In this document: one piece after another, positions 35,801 through 42,107 of the stretch
How positions within the stretch are numbered: position 1 is the stretch's first letter
Layout of the letters: each line of letters opens with the position of its first letter
Assembly (NCBI GenBank): GCA_949358305.1
Contig: OX442314.1
Coordinates: 26,583,118-26,647,117 of the forward strand
Direction of reading: 5' to 3'
Source of the DNA: Strigamia acuminata
Taxonomy: Eukaryota > Arthropoda > Chilopoda > Geophilomorpha > Linotaeniidae
Length of the DNA stretch: 64,000 nt
Notes under the pieces: generated by a model
What the model was told of the DNA's origin: nothing
What the model saw: the letters and a program-made list of their open reading frames with translations, nothing else
Databases searched by the model: none
Made by a program: the position numbers and the translations under genes

Positions 35801-38606
35801 ATGTCACGGGCAGGTTACCCACCCTTCTTTTTATTCATTTCTAACTTAGACTGACCCAATCTTAAGTTTTCTTATTTTTTCCCAATCTTCCTTTTCATCT
35901 AACATCGATGAATCATCTCTAAATATATGCGCAGCTTCATTGCGCGCATCTTATTATTTCCAACAATTAACCTTATTTTATACCTTTCACCCCTCATCCA
36001 TTTCAATCGACCTGGTCACATGACTCATGTTTACCTGGTCACTACTTTTATCCATAATCCACACTTCTCATACTTCTCTCAACGAGTTAACACCTCTTAG
36101 ATTGAATTGAGTTTGTCCATCTTTATTTGCGCTTTAACACGCGCACCTTCTAATTTAACACTTAATAGCGCCTCTTTTTGCCCACCTTTTATCCCTTCGC
36201 ATGCCTGTGACATCCTACGCCCACCCGCATATGAATATCACTGTGCATACTCATTCTTTTTAAACGTAAAGACCCTCAACGTGAGATTGAGCCCGTCGAA
36301 TATAAATAATGTGTGTTACAGCGAGTTAGGTTTATTCACCGTCCGATATCCGCATATGACGATGGAACAAACAGAGTAAATCTACGAACTTTGCCCACTG
36401 GTTTGCGCTAACATCACCTTGCGCGTAAATTCAGATCAAATCAATTAAACATCTAAGTTGATTCGTAACAAGAGTTTCGACTGTATGCGCATATAATACG
36501 CACCAAAAATTTCAATATATGCTAAAAAAAAAAGTGAAATATGCAAAATAAAAAATTTTATTTTAGTGAAATCATTTATTACAATAACAAATTAGTGCCA
36601 TTTCTAAGTGCTGTGTGGTAAAACCGTGTCGTTTGTCAGTAAGCACAGATTTAAATTGCGAAAAAAATCGTTCAACATCGCAACTGGTGATAAGGGCATA
36701 TGTAAATTTGGCAATTTCAGAAGTAGTATAATTCTGTAGTATAGACTCGTAATGTGTTTTTGTCAACGTACATTTTTAATTGTTCCCGACTTCGAATTGA
36801 TAATTTTCGGCATTGTTTCAAACGAATTATACTAAAATGCACATGCATGTGCTATTTAAATACAGAAACAGTGATACGTAAACAAAACATATCACAACAG
36901 ACAGTACGTATCATGTTCGTACCGTATTACCCCGCCTATTGCCGCATGCCGGTGTAGTGCGAGTATTACCGGCATGCCGATAAACCCCGTTTTTAACGGC
37001 ATGCCGATGTAAATAAATACAAATTTTTTTTTCACCGTATCATCCATTATACGCCCATTATACGTTTACTTCTTCACCGGTGCACAGTGTTTGTTAGCTT
37101 TGACTGTATTCGTTTTTTTCCAACAATGGACGTGGTTACTACAGCAACAAACAAACGGAAGCAATTTTCGTTTATTTTAAGCAATTTTCGTTCATTTTAA
37201 GCCATTTTCACCCACTTTTCGTTCATTTTAAGCAATTTTCACCCAATTTTCGTTCATTTTAAGCAATTTTCACCCAATTTTCGTTCATTTTAAGCAATCT
37301 TCGTTCATTTTAAGCAATTTTCGTTCATTTTAAGCAATTTTCACCCAATTTTCGTTCATTTTAAGCAATCTTCGTTCATTTTAAGCAATTTTCGTTCATT
37401 TTAAGCAATTTTCACCCAATTTTCGTTCATTTTAAGCAATCTTCGTTCATTTTAAGCAATTTTCGTTCATTTTAAGCAATTTTCACTTATACCGGCATGT
37501 TTTGGTCTATACCGGCATGCCGGTATAGACTTTTTACGAACGATTTCAAAACAGTCATAAACCCATGCCCAACGGCATGCCGCAATAGGCGGGGTAATAC
37601 GGTACCTTAAAAAATAGCAATATATGCATTTATTTTCCGATTTTCGGAAAATATGCAATATAAGCCAATTTCGGCTAAATATGCAAAATACATATGAAGT
37701 ATGCATTTATGCATTTATCCGGGGTCTACTAATCGCTAACCTTGTCATGTTGCCAGTAAAGGTACACTGGTGTGCCTGCCACGCTTACTTGGTCGACTGC
37801 CATTGCCTTTTACAATAATCTGAGCATTTTATTTTAGTAGACTTCAATAATTCGAGCAAAATATTTAGTTCATTGCTACTTCTATTCACTTTTTGCATCA
37901 TGTCAGCTTATAATGCAGTTCTGTACGCTTCTTTCACTGTAAAACCAAGAGCCAATACGTTCGAAACTTTAGAAGATTTAATAAAAGATGGAGGATTTGT
38001 GTTCTATGCTCATGAAGATTTTGAAATCCACAATATTGCAAAAGTAAGCTTTATTTTATTTTTCTAAATTTTTGGAGTTATTAATGAATTTTTACAGCAT
38101 GCCAAAGCAGGCCACCTCAAAGTTTTACATCATTTACTGAGTAAAAGTCAAAATGGTGGAAAAATATCCAATTTCGAAGATATTTATGAATCCGTCATAT
38201 CAAAACCACACGCATTCATTCACTACATGAATTTATTCAAACACGACCTGCAACACGATTGCAGACATCATCTAATTAAAATGCCCGATAGCATCGGTCT
38301 GTCAATAGTGTTTAGTAAAAGATCAAAATTTGTCGAAGTATTCACCCAAAAGTAAGTGAAGGAAGCGATCGATTCGTTTATACATTTCTCAATGTACTCG
38401 CTTCTAGATTGATATTAATTCGAGAGTACGGTCTTCTCACTGCATTGGATAAGACTTACACACCAGAAAGACGTTGCAATGTTAATTACAATTTGATTAA
38501 ACCATTCACAATACGTCAAACAATAAGTGCATTTATTGTTTTGTTAGCAGGGATTGGTGTTTCTTTTATCCTTCTTTTAATTGAACAGGTAAAAATAAAT
38601 AAATAA
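20855..38606 (+). CDS. IR-B: ionotropic receptor, ten exons, apparently intact
   Basis: Exons: 20855-20927, 21049-21159, 21989-22155, 22212-22367, 22529-22687, 22744-22974, 23618-23876, 37838-38043, 38098-38351, 38408-38606. They sum to 1,815 nt, 604 codons plus stop, without frame conflict; all introns are GT-AG. Residues 1-23 are a signal peptide. The S1 lobe is in exon 6 (IPEAIVFKKY, GFVYDLL). M1 is near residues 349-377 (MWFTFVKPFS then a hydrophobic run), M2 with SAYNAVLYASF is near 394-416, the S2 lobe lies in exons 8-9, and the last membrane segment is near 575-598. This fits the IR branch of ligand-gated cation channels, which act in chemosensory dendrites. Intron 7 is about 14 kb because of nested transposons, which may hinder expression. 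Ligand unknown. Confidence 0.86.
21160..21988 (+). other. IR-B intron 2, with ATTTCCAA-rich repeat
   Basis: Non-coding. Positions about 21520-21750 contain many copies of AATTTCCAAA/TTTGGAAAT in both orientations, unlike the matching intron of IR-C. This looks like a small unidentified insertion. Confidence 0.5.
22975..23617 (+). other. IR-B intron 6, no gene
   Basis: Intron between exons 6 and 7, longer than in IR-C (58 bp). The part around 23240-23470 includes GACGTCACAACTTTTGCAGT and GTTGTGACGC in opposite orientation and is probably an inserted repeat. The 3' part resembles sequence before exon 7 of IR-D (about 56030-56100). Confidence 0.5.
24100..25686. mobile_element. MITE with AGGGGGTTTCATTA ends, inside the pogo-like element
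   Basis: The left end AGGGGGTTTCATTA is matched by TAATGAAACCCCCT on the right. Both sides have subterminal motifs such as AATTGCAAAATTGC and TGATTTTG. It contains a second MITE (24577-25331). A partly similar sequence lies at about 41625-41975. No coding. Confidence 0.72.
24577..25331. mobile_element. Foldback MITE with CAGGGTGAGTC ends
   Basis: Long inverted arms of about 280 bp: CAGGGTGAGTCCAAAGTCTG on the left against the inverse CAGACTTTTGACTCACCCTG on the right, with arm identity continuing through AAGTTGTAGAGCACCATC (left) and its relatives. Similar termini occur at 38954-39716 and 58612. The CAGGGTG start and TA-type sites suggest a Tc1/mariner relative. Confidence 0.8.
26137..26805 (+). 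repeat. 5' LTR of gypsy-M
   Basis: Starts TGTCACGGGC and ends GATTCGTAACA. A TATA-like GAATATAAATA is near 26632. The short open frame 26442-26714 lies wholly inside and is duplicated in the other LTR; it is not a gene. Differences from the 3' LTR were seen near 26396 (CCC versus CAC) and 26610 (CCA versus CCT). Confidence 0.95.
26810..26829 (+). promoter_or_regulatory. Primer binding site, tRNA-Arg type
   Basis: TGGCGAGCCTGACAGGATTC begins four bases after the LTR. Its complement ends GAATCCTG...GCTCG plus CCA, which resembles the 3' end of an arginine tRNA. It differs from the tRNA-Gln site of the edge elements, so gypsy-M is a separate lineage. Confidence 0.65.
26910..28880 (+). CDS. gag: gypsy-M gag
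   Basis: 656 residues. The N-terminal third is Gln/Arg/Ser-rich (REEEREFREWQQHNQ), followed by a capsid-like domain near residues 290-440 containing FVIQATRGRAQRWWLSLKPK and FRRAFAMNS, the Ty3/gypsy gag pattern. Ser/Asp-rich SSSSSSDTDAEPE is near residue 540. Near the C-terminus CPICYQPF gives a lone CxxC pair and no CCHC knuckle is seen, unusual compared with gypsy-L. The stop TGA overlaps the pol ATG as ATGA. Confidence 0.92.
   Translation: MSRQLGGDGIRPVTRDPFDFSELEMEQEWQQSERRSGVRREEEREFREWQQHNQLRRSRIEQQETLVSIAQQQPAPSNHITTMAVVNSRAQPQVNFATSTPADFLAAPSFFDSAQPRALVDPVTLNTEGLLMSDLRNQYYAQTRGLVNEIREIFQQGPRSLQTGTARSLDGGSSHGSIRVKGTSAPYDLGLPAACPHQYREVEHRGQQTRTSAQAAQIVYTTTTPPMPAMATIYTQAPSQEPAQLDSTTRANRDLMSSMLYSKMGYPRDRSDTKAKLSLPSVRVQHASKDKNCFKPGKPPLFDPDKADLDYIDLFLGHLYAHMYSMQAPVDEYLKVFVIQATRGRAQRWWLSLKPKPKTWEDFEILFRRAFAMNSAAANVKLSKRKQRNGESTMSFLSEIVYYLQVAGYTDPELQWEKAQNMMQTEVVLLLRAWNVNSLDEAIQRGNDIDNRLQLDTIRADEYKDLGMADQRMPSLRDAQRPTVLKAAEKSKGDDVVKSLVSQDVKRFARYRKQFLIELAAVQARPEQSPPVQEPDSSSSSSDTDAEPEIKKSTVAEAAQKATIKINLAALTPPTDVPKDHVCSTSIVTFPPAPKPPLTVKCPEKGTAWRKTPKDWWYLVDTATWHPLCPICYQPFRRPENSKGLKFGKPVEPGRK
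28877..33958 (+). CDS. pol: gypsy-M pol with Pro/Lys-rich, AT-hook-bearing insert; integrase end missing
   Basis: 1,693 residues. Protease motif LLDSGAQTC near 177; RT with FVYIDDVIIF near 675; RNase H from LQTDASYSGLG near 822. Then about 400 residues (roughly 990-1410) rich in Pro, Lys, Thr and Ser with an AT-hook-like KKRGRPRK near 1113. The integrase follows: HHCC finger ending CEACQRAK near 1540, and catalytic residues in YIDYYG (1567), SDNAPAF (1626) and NIAERLN (1661). The ORF stops soon after the catalytic Glu, so the usual C-terminal integrase domain is missing. The start ATG overlaps the gag stop, suggesting reinitiation or a -1 shift. Confidence 0.93.
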   Translation: MSRPAFRAKRLKSKRRASPLINLKEDNPSQVNSTTTPTVITLSEYKPVSSVISSSPSIITSATKASDLQTAVSEAVKDKLPKLTDLQPVISKKNSKVTIVSKITKTLPIIKSTSSATTTEAPKEVISPMKVSFVMLTPEELKDTQEPIIEITRGDRLCKKAPCVKISWANVACTALLDSGAQTCVMSEDVFQQLHEKMGLDFVNLHERVQVASGDIVDSTKSMQLALRAPIGIIKFICMVLPDAKMDMLLGRDFCTAAGIDIDHARQQWSMVGSNEIRKFMTYEEAKKSESILVLPFAPEETQDPSNPPAAISEIVPTKILKKPDPVSEINCLLLAHRPLQQEIFEYPHDDARYRVKQIRHRAQRKWSNIWSPKRKETSKIPPKLKKTISRKLTLSQFRRLRRLRRKINVIRPIAKQLIAQRAKDINAKKESKINVTSTAQPDNGENNSKMNINDINFLQYQPSGDPTDLDWIYHQLWNKLTVPQIKLLIKTLQPISQIFREEIGLCNNTEYEVNLKPDFRPIHVPVRPVNPAKKAIIDIYIDKKLQQGIIRRSQSDCAVAPVVVPKKTGEWRTAMDFRPINAQTIPDVYPLPDIDNIFAYLGGAHWFSIIDGREAFHQIGVRKGDERYLAIITHRGLFEYVRMPFGPINGPATLQRAMNKTLAKYLYKFVFVYIDDVIIFSRTFEEHVQHLRLVLEELFNAGFTMNANKTELCQKRLEVLGHIVESSQITPNPKKVVAIQNYPAPTNLRELQRFKGMVGYYQFFIANFSKISEVFRPLLKKDAVWIWTDAQQLAFEYLKDQIAIPTLKRRFPSWKKPFILQTDASYSGLGAALMQLNDEGVRIPIAFASRALNSAEKNYKVTEIECLAAVWGVKRFRAYLEMMPFYLESDHQSLKWLFQQREPTGRLARWVLSLSDYKFTFLHCSGCKNKVADALSRAPVDPPEVDDEDDSPEVDEACYLAYFDDCNEWPALNIIKELPKNINLQFRKLFKSKFKKVPLIAASSPTKKKNKRKSLIPRPTGKGKRTRNAPTSGAQIPSPTDVATTPTTVPPPTIPPAAPTPVVQPTVTSNMPVPVAQPTSQVKTPNLSPVRVSVPLRTRRQRSLIPILIKKRGRPRKINIVPILSPRAKRAIATRTQARLKDPSLIPKTPPWLPPRYAGTIKKWTFPKLLKSQQVGRLKAVKRKSTIPSHIVKPKTIQIPLPIPTPPATPISTPIPSSVPPPAIIPTKIPAPINPSSFRKRTASAPSQLPTPGTLVDKIRRNFRRITGVPAPIIQPDSHRRPIPKPSPEIPNLPTPSPTPSIPITDFPAISPRQPSEPVMYGYAAGPSEQQRPGGYTSDPDSDSTSSEDSFGPFRDMSPPTRNYYAPPTSAQRTPSRLRLRRERTVIEDTRTEVEKQAELEHDPPIEHPPFELLPTAAEIIAAQRQDPWSRELIFYLTAQMLPLDPDEAAKIVADAQDFGMYKEMLCRFPPVHINEIRKRRQIYLPFELRERYFRAMHYPPVVGHMGQERILHRIKSRVFWPKMREDIRTWIQVCEACQRAKPLNRLPYGKMIMSRSRHLFSAIYIDYYGKKPRSTEGHCYAFVMVDSASRWLDVRLTENSNIATTVKQIQKFCKRWGFPKIIISDNAPAFRSPEFRSQIQQLGAINRYTAAYHPQGNIAERLNQSLKNCILAYIDDDHTRWDVNIGYFVMS
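33959..35788 (+). other. gypsy-M 3' internal region without a clear gene
   Basis: Between pol and the polypurine tract are 1.8 kb of AT-rich sequence with many TTTGCGC/GCGCAA words, the same words found in the LTR and coding parts, so it belongs to the element. A plus-strand frame at 34100-34411 and a minus-strand frame at 35525-35337 show no known motif. No membrane-type envelope gene is visible. Confidence 0.6.
35789..35801 (+). promoter_or_regulatory. Polypurine tract of gypsy-M
   Basis: The purine run AAGGGGGGAGGGA directly precedes the 3' LTR; it would prime plus-strand DNA synthesis. Confidence 0.85.
35802..36470 (+). repeat. 3' LTR of gypsy-M
   Basis: Same length and ends as the 5' LTR, followed by the AGAG target duplication and then the remaining bases of the pogo-like right TIR (TTTCGACTG). 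Confidence 0.95.
36572..36766 (-). pseudogene. hAT transposase C-terminal fragment
   Basis: The frame includes SCDVERFFSQFKSVLTDKR and LEMALICYCNK, the dimerisation tail common to a group of hAT-derived proteins (pattern S-x-D-V-E-R-x-F-S). No catalytic part is present, and the stretch lies in the right arm of the hAT at 23948-37728, so it is probably the end of that element's own transposase. Confidence 0.68.
36924..37602. mobile_element. MITE rich in GGCATGCC palindromes, inside the hAT
   Basis: Ends CCGTATTACCCCGCCTATTG and the inverse, with TA on both sides (36922-36923, 37603-37604). GGCATGCCG recurs at least six times near the ends. A minisatellite fills the middle. No coding. Confidence 0.8.
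37152..37485. repeat. Minisatellite of TTTTCGTTCATTTTAAGCAA units
   Basis: Units of about 20-31 bp (AAGCAATTTTCGTTCATTTT with or without TTTTCACCCAA) are repeated more than ten times, with a higher-order period near 72 bp. Spacers are not unique, so this is not a CRISPR-like array. Confidence 0.9.
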
Positions 38607-38640
38607 ATAAATAAATAATTTAATTCTTTTTCATAAGATT

Positions 38641-38963
38641 AGAGAAGTACATCCAGAATTAATAGAGAAGCTGAAATCACTTCCGTTTGATCTCATAAAA
38701 GTGATTAAATCAACTGCTATTTTCTTACACAAATGTACAAGTGAAGTAAAGTTTTCAACAAAGCTGTGTTATACTATACAATATATTGTAATATCAATTG
38801 TTACGATGTTTAGGGGTTTGAACACATCTACAGATGCATGTTTAAAAGCCATGGTGCTGAAGACAGTGCAACCCAATAACCATCACCAGTATTATTGCAT
38901 GGATAAAACAACCAATCAAATTACGTCTGAAATTCACACAATACATGAATCTACTGGGTGAAC
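38641..38963 (+). other. Open frame after IR-B exon 10, possible alternative 3' exon
   Basis: After a short AT-rich interval following the exon 10 GT, about 107 codons are open in a consistent phase (IREVHPELIEKLKSLPFDL onward), ending in ACT GGG TGA where the first bases of a MITE provide the stop. It could be a C-terminal extension of IR-B spliced at AAG, or a fragment of another gene. IR-C and IR-D have no counterpart at this place, which argues against it. Confidence 0.25.
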
Positions 38964-39716
38964 AAAAAGTCAGGTTCTCTACTAAATAGTTCTGAAAGTG
39001 CTGAGAATGCATCTACTCGTAATTCAATGATGGCAAAGTAATAAAGTTAGGTGGGGCAATCTTTTGGTGACCCAAAATTTGACCTTGGAATGTTTCTTCA
39101 AGGTCATTTTAAAATTATCTCGGAAACTGTCAGAGATAGACAGAAAGTTTCAATTGTAAACTTGTAGAGCAACATTTGTTTAGTCTAAAAATAACTAATT
39201 CTCAAATCTTTTAAACTAAAAACTTTTAAGAAAATTACAATTGAAAAAGTAGACACAAGTCAAAGGATAACATGGCCAAAATTGAAAAAGTGTCAAAAAT
39301 GTGCTGATCAGACGTAAAATGGCCCAAAAAAATCGATTCCACTGGTTGGAATTTGCATATCTGGCACCGTTGCAGAGATATGGGTAGAAAACTGAATTTT
39401 TTTTATAACTTTTTCTTTTCAAAACTACTTTTTCAATTGCGATTTTCTTAAAATTTTTAGTACAAAAGATTTCAGAATTAGTCATTTTTAGACTAAACAA
39501 ATGTTGCTCTACAAGTTTATAATTGGAAATTTCTGTCTATCTCTAACGGTTCCCAAGATAATTTTCAAATGACCTTGAAGGAACATCCCACGGTCAAATT
39601 CCGGGTCACCAAAAGATTGCCCCACCCAACTTTAATACTTTGCTATCATTGAATTAGATGCATTGTCAGCACTTGCAGAAATATTTAGTAGAGAACCAGA
39701 CTTTTTGTTCACCCTG
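38954..39716. mobile_element. Palindromic MITE with GGGTGAACAAAAAGTC ends
   Basis: Inverted arms of roughly 300 bp or more, TA on both sides (38952-38953 and 39717-39718). Matching phrases include GGTGGGGCAATCTTTTGGTG on the left and its inverse near 39605-39625. No transposase. Related by its ends to 24577-25331. Confidence 0.85.
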
Positions 39717-42107
39717 TATAATTACGCAAGCAGCTGCATCAAACAGGAATAAAGCAAAGTGCACAAATGTCAACAATTAAGAGATACTTTTATAATGTTT
39801 TAACAAATATTTGGCTGTAACTAGAAATTCCTGAAAAATAAAATTCTTAGCTCCTCCTACGTAATGTAAAGTAACCAAAAATATATTGTAACACTAAATT
39901 CCCACTAGTTTCCCAAAACATTTAGCCGAAAGGCTAACCAAAATGTTGCTAGTTTATGTACAGAGCTGACAAGTGAGACTAGCAAGTTTACATGAATTGA
40001 GTGCTACCTGCTAATCGGCCTAATACCATGTACAATTTATAGTTAATGCATTCATCTGGTTAATAGTTTTTCTATAGTTCTGTGAGAACCGAGACTTGTG
40101 AAGATGAAGCAACTAATGAGTTTATTTCAGGCTGAATAATTTTAAGGAAGGGTTGGGCAAAGTACAAGTGCAAAGTACAATAATTACACACTGGGCATAG
40201 AAATCGAGAAAGCAATCGAGCTTTTTGAACAGGCTTTTCGCTAGTTGGAAATATGGCGCAGTTCTTCCCTGGAAACCTGCTGCATCAAACTAACTCGTAA
40301 TATTACGGTATTGCACTATTGGATTTCCCATATAGTTCATTAAATTTGATCAACCTCTCTTGCAACTCCGATAGACATCTCCGTGTATTACCATTTCTTC
40401 AGGTTCGGCCCCGAGGTAACTTCGTCCAGGAATTTATTCCCTGCCTGCCATGAGCCATCGATCTTCATTAAATGTAACTTCGACCATTTTATATTCAAGT
40501 TTTTTTTTACAGTATTTCCATTTATTGGCTGAATATTTGTTTAATAGCCAGTCGTTATATCCATCTCGATTATTTGTGTTCCCACTTTTCACATGTCAGT
40601 GCAGCTGATGCGTTAAGCCTAGTTCACCTGCATGCGCACGCAGTAGCGCACAAAATTTACGCGTTGGCACTGCAAAATAGTTCACATGCATCGCATGTGA
40701 CGAAGCAGCTTTGGCGCGTTAACGCATGCATGTAAACTAGCCTTTACAAGATCCACCCAGATGTTGCTGGCATTTTATACAATCTAATGTGTTCAGCATG
40801 CGGCTTAACTATTTAAAACAACTACGGAATTCGAGCAATTAATTACGGATATCGTTTTCCCTTATTAAATATTAAATTAATTAATAATAAATAAATAATA
40901 AATAAAATAAATTACCTCGAATAAAAATCGCAGCTTGGTGCGTGTTGAATAAATTCGCTTTCTGGAAGATTATCTTTGCATTTTTGAATTAAATTCTCTC
41001 TCAAGAGCCCAATAATCTGACCACATTTTCCGGTAATCGTCATCAATCATGATCTTTCACGGTTTATAATGAAAACAAAGTTGTTGTTGTTAGAAGACAA
41101 AGAACTTCGACTGCAACAACCACTTCAAAACGGCCACCATTCTCTGTTTTCAATATTCACCACTAGACTTCGTACGCGGAAATAATTTAGTCCAGGATTG
41201 ATCTATTTTTCCCCTTTGGATGAAATAAATAATAATAATAATCAAATTAGAACAGTATTCGTAAAAAATTGTCGAGGTTGTCGGAATTTTACCTATAGTC
41301 CGACCGAAAGCAGAAGTTACCGACAGATTGAATTGTGGGTACAATTGCCGGCAAGCTCTCGCATTGATGTGCATTTTTACAACGTTATTTAGTTTACTCG
41401 AGGATTGATCCCATATTAAAATTGTCCCTCCAAAACAAGGGGCATAACGGGGTCAGTTGGTGTTGCTCAACACCCTGTTCAGTCCTTTAATGGCCGGTTT
41501 TCGATGACGATTGACGAGCCTTAAAATCAAGCCTAATCATGAAATAAAATTCTTACTCAAATTCCAAATGGTTTTTAAGACACTGTCGTATTTAAGGAAA
41601 AGAAGAATTTTATTATTTGGTGATTTTGCATTACTCACAAAATTGGTCATTTTTGATGCCCACAAATTTAATCTCATGATTTTCCATTTTTAAGATTTCA
41701 TGATTCTGTAAAGAATCATCGGATGATCCAATCAACTCTAAAATGTGATACAGGAAAAACTGATTAAAAATTCATATGACACAGAACAAAAAAATTTTAA
41801 TTTAGCCCATATTTCCTTGCCAAAATCACAAAAAAAAATAACTTGTGCTTGATCTTGTGATTTTGCACGTTTCCTCTACCATATTTTCGCAATTATGAAT
41901 ACAATCGATGAAACCGTTATCGCATAAGTCCAAAGTGCAAAATTGCATTCACAAAATAGATAATGTTATGAAACCCGTCACTTTATTTATTTATTTTCAA
42001 TGAATAAATTACAAATGATATGAAAAGTTTATTCCTGTACAAAAGGAAAAAAATATTTAAAAAAAAATACATATACTGTATAATAACAGTAACACGAACG
42101 ACCATCA
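39717..42107. other. Intergenic stretch between IR-B and CENP-C
   Basis: No gene recognised. It contains a short hairpin element at 40615-40744 and a region at about 41625-41975 with TGATTTTGCA-type words like those of the MITE at 24100-25686. Short frames near 41150-41390 have no supporting motif. Confidence 0.5.
40615..40744. repeat. ~130-bp hairpin MITE with CGCATGCATG ends
   Basis: CCTAGTTCACCTGCATGCG on the left faces CGCATGCATGTAAACTAG on the right, with TAA/TTA beside the ends. Inner parts (GCGCAC, GCGCGTTAACGC) add dyad symmetry. Likely a miniature transposon. Confidence 0.6.

Larger units (their letters stand above)
26137..36470 (+). mobile_element. Young Ty3/gypsy LTR retrotransposon (gypsy-M), full length
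   Basis: Two 669-bp LTRs (26137-26805, 35802-36470) differ at only two positions by eye. A 4-bp duplication AGAG flanks the element (26133-26136, 36471-36474). It has a tRNA-Arg-type primer site, gag, an overlapping pol and a polypurine tract. The insertion is therefore recent and is the youngest layer of the nest. The pol has an unusual insert and ends early in the integrase, and 1.8 kb before the 3' LTR has no clear gene, so autonomy is doubtful. Confidence 0.95.
23986..36483. mobile_element. pogo/Tigger-like DNA transposon, right TIR split by a gypsy insertion
   Basis: The left TIR CAGTCGAAACTCTTTATAAC is preceded by TA (23984-23985). The right TIR, inverse of the same sequence, is followed by TA (36484-36485) and is broken at AGAG by the gypsy element. 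Inner ends carry many TTCGTTATA/TATAACGAA motifs (24040, 25945-26130). Without the gypsy insert the element would be about 2.2 kb; it contains MITEs but no transposase I can see. The TIR and TA duplication are typical of pogo/Tigger-type Tc1/mariner elements. Confidence 0.85.
23948..37728. mobile_element. hAT transposon hosting several nested elements
   Basis: The left end is TAGACCCCGGATA and the right end is its inverse, TATCCGGGGTCTA. They are flanked by a perfect 8-bp duplication CTAATCGC (23940-23947 and 37729-37736), the hallmark of hAT. Repeated ATATGCA/TGCATAT motifs lie near both ends. Its own DNA is about 36 bp on the left and 1.24 kb on the right; the rest is later insertions. A hAT C-terminal transposase fragment (36572-36766) is inside. 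It sits in IR-B intron 7. Confidence 0.9.

Noticed and set aside
37152-37485. CRISPR-like regularly spaced repeat
   Set aside because: The spacers are themselves repeats of the same sequence and the setting is eukaryotic and inside a MITE; it is a minisatellite.
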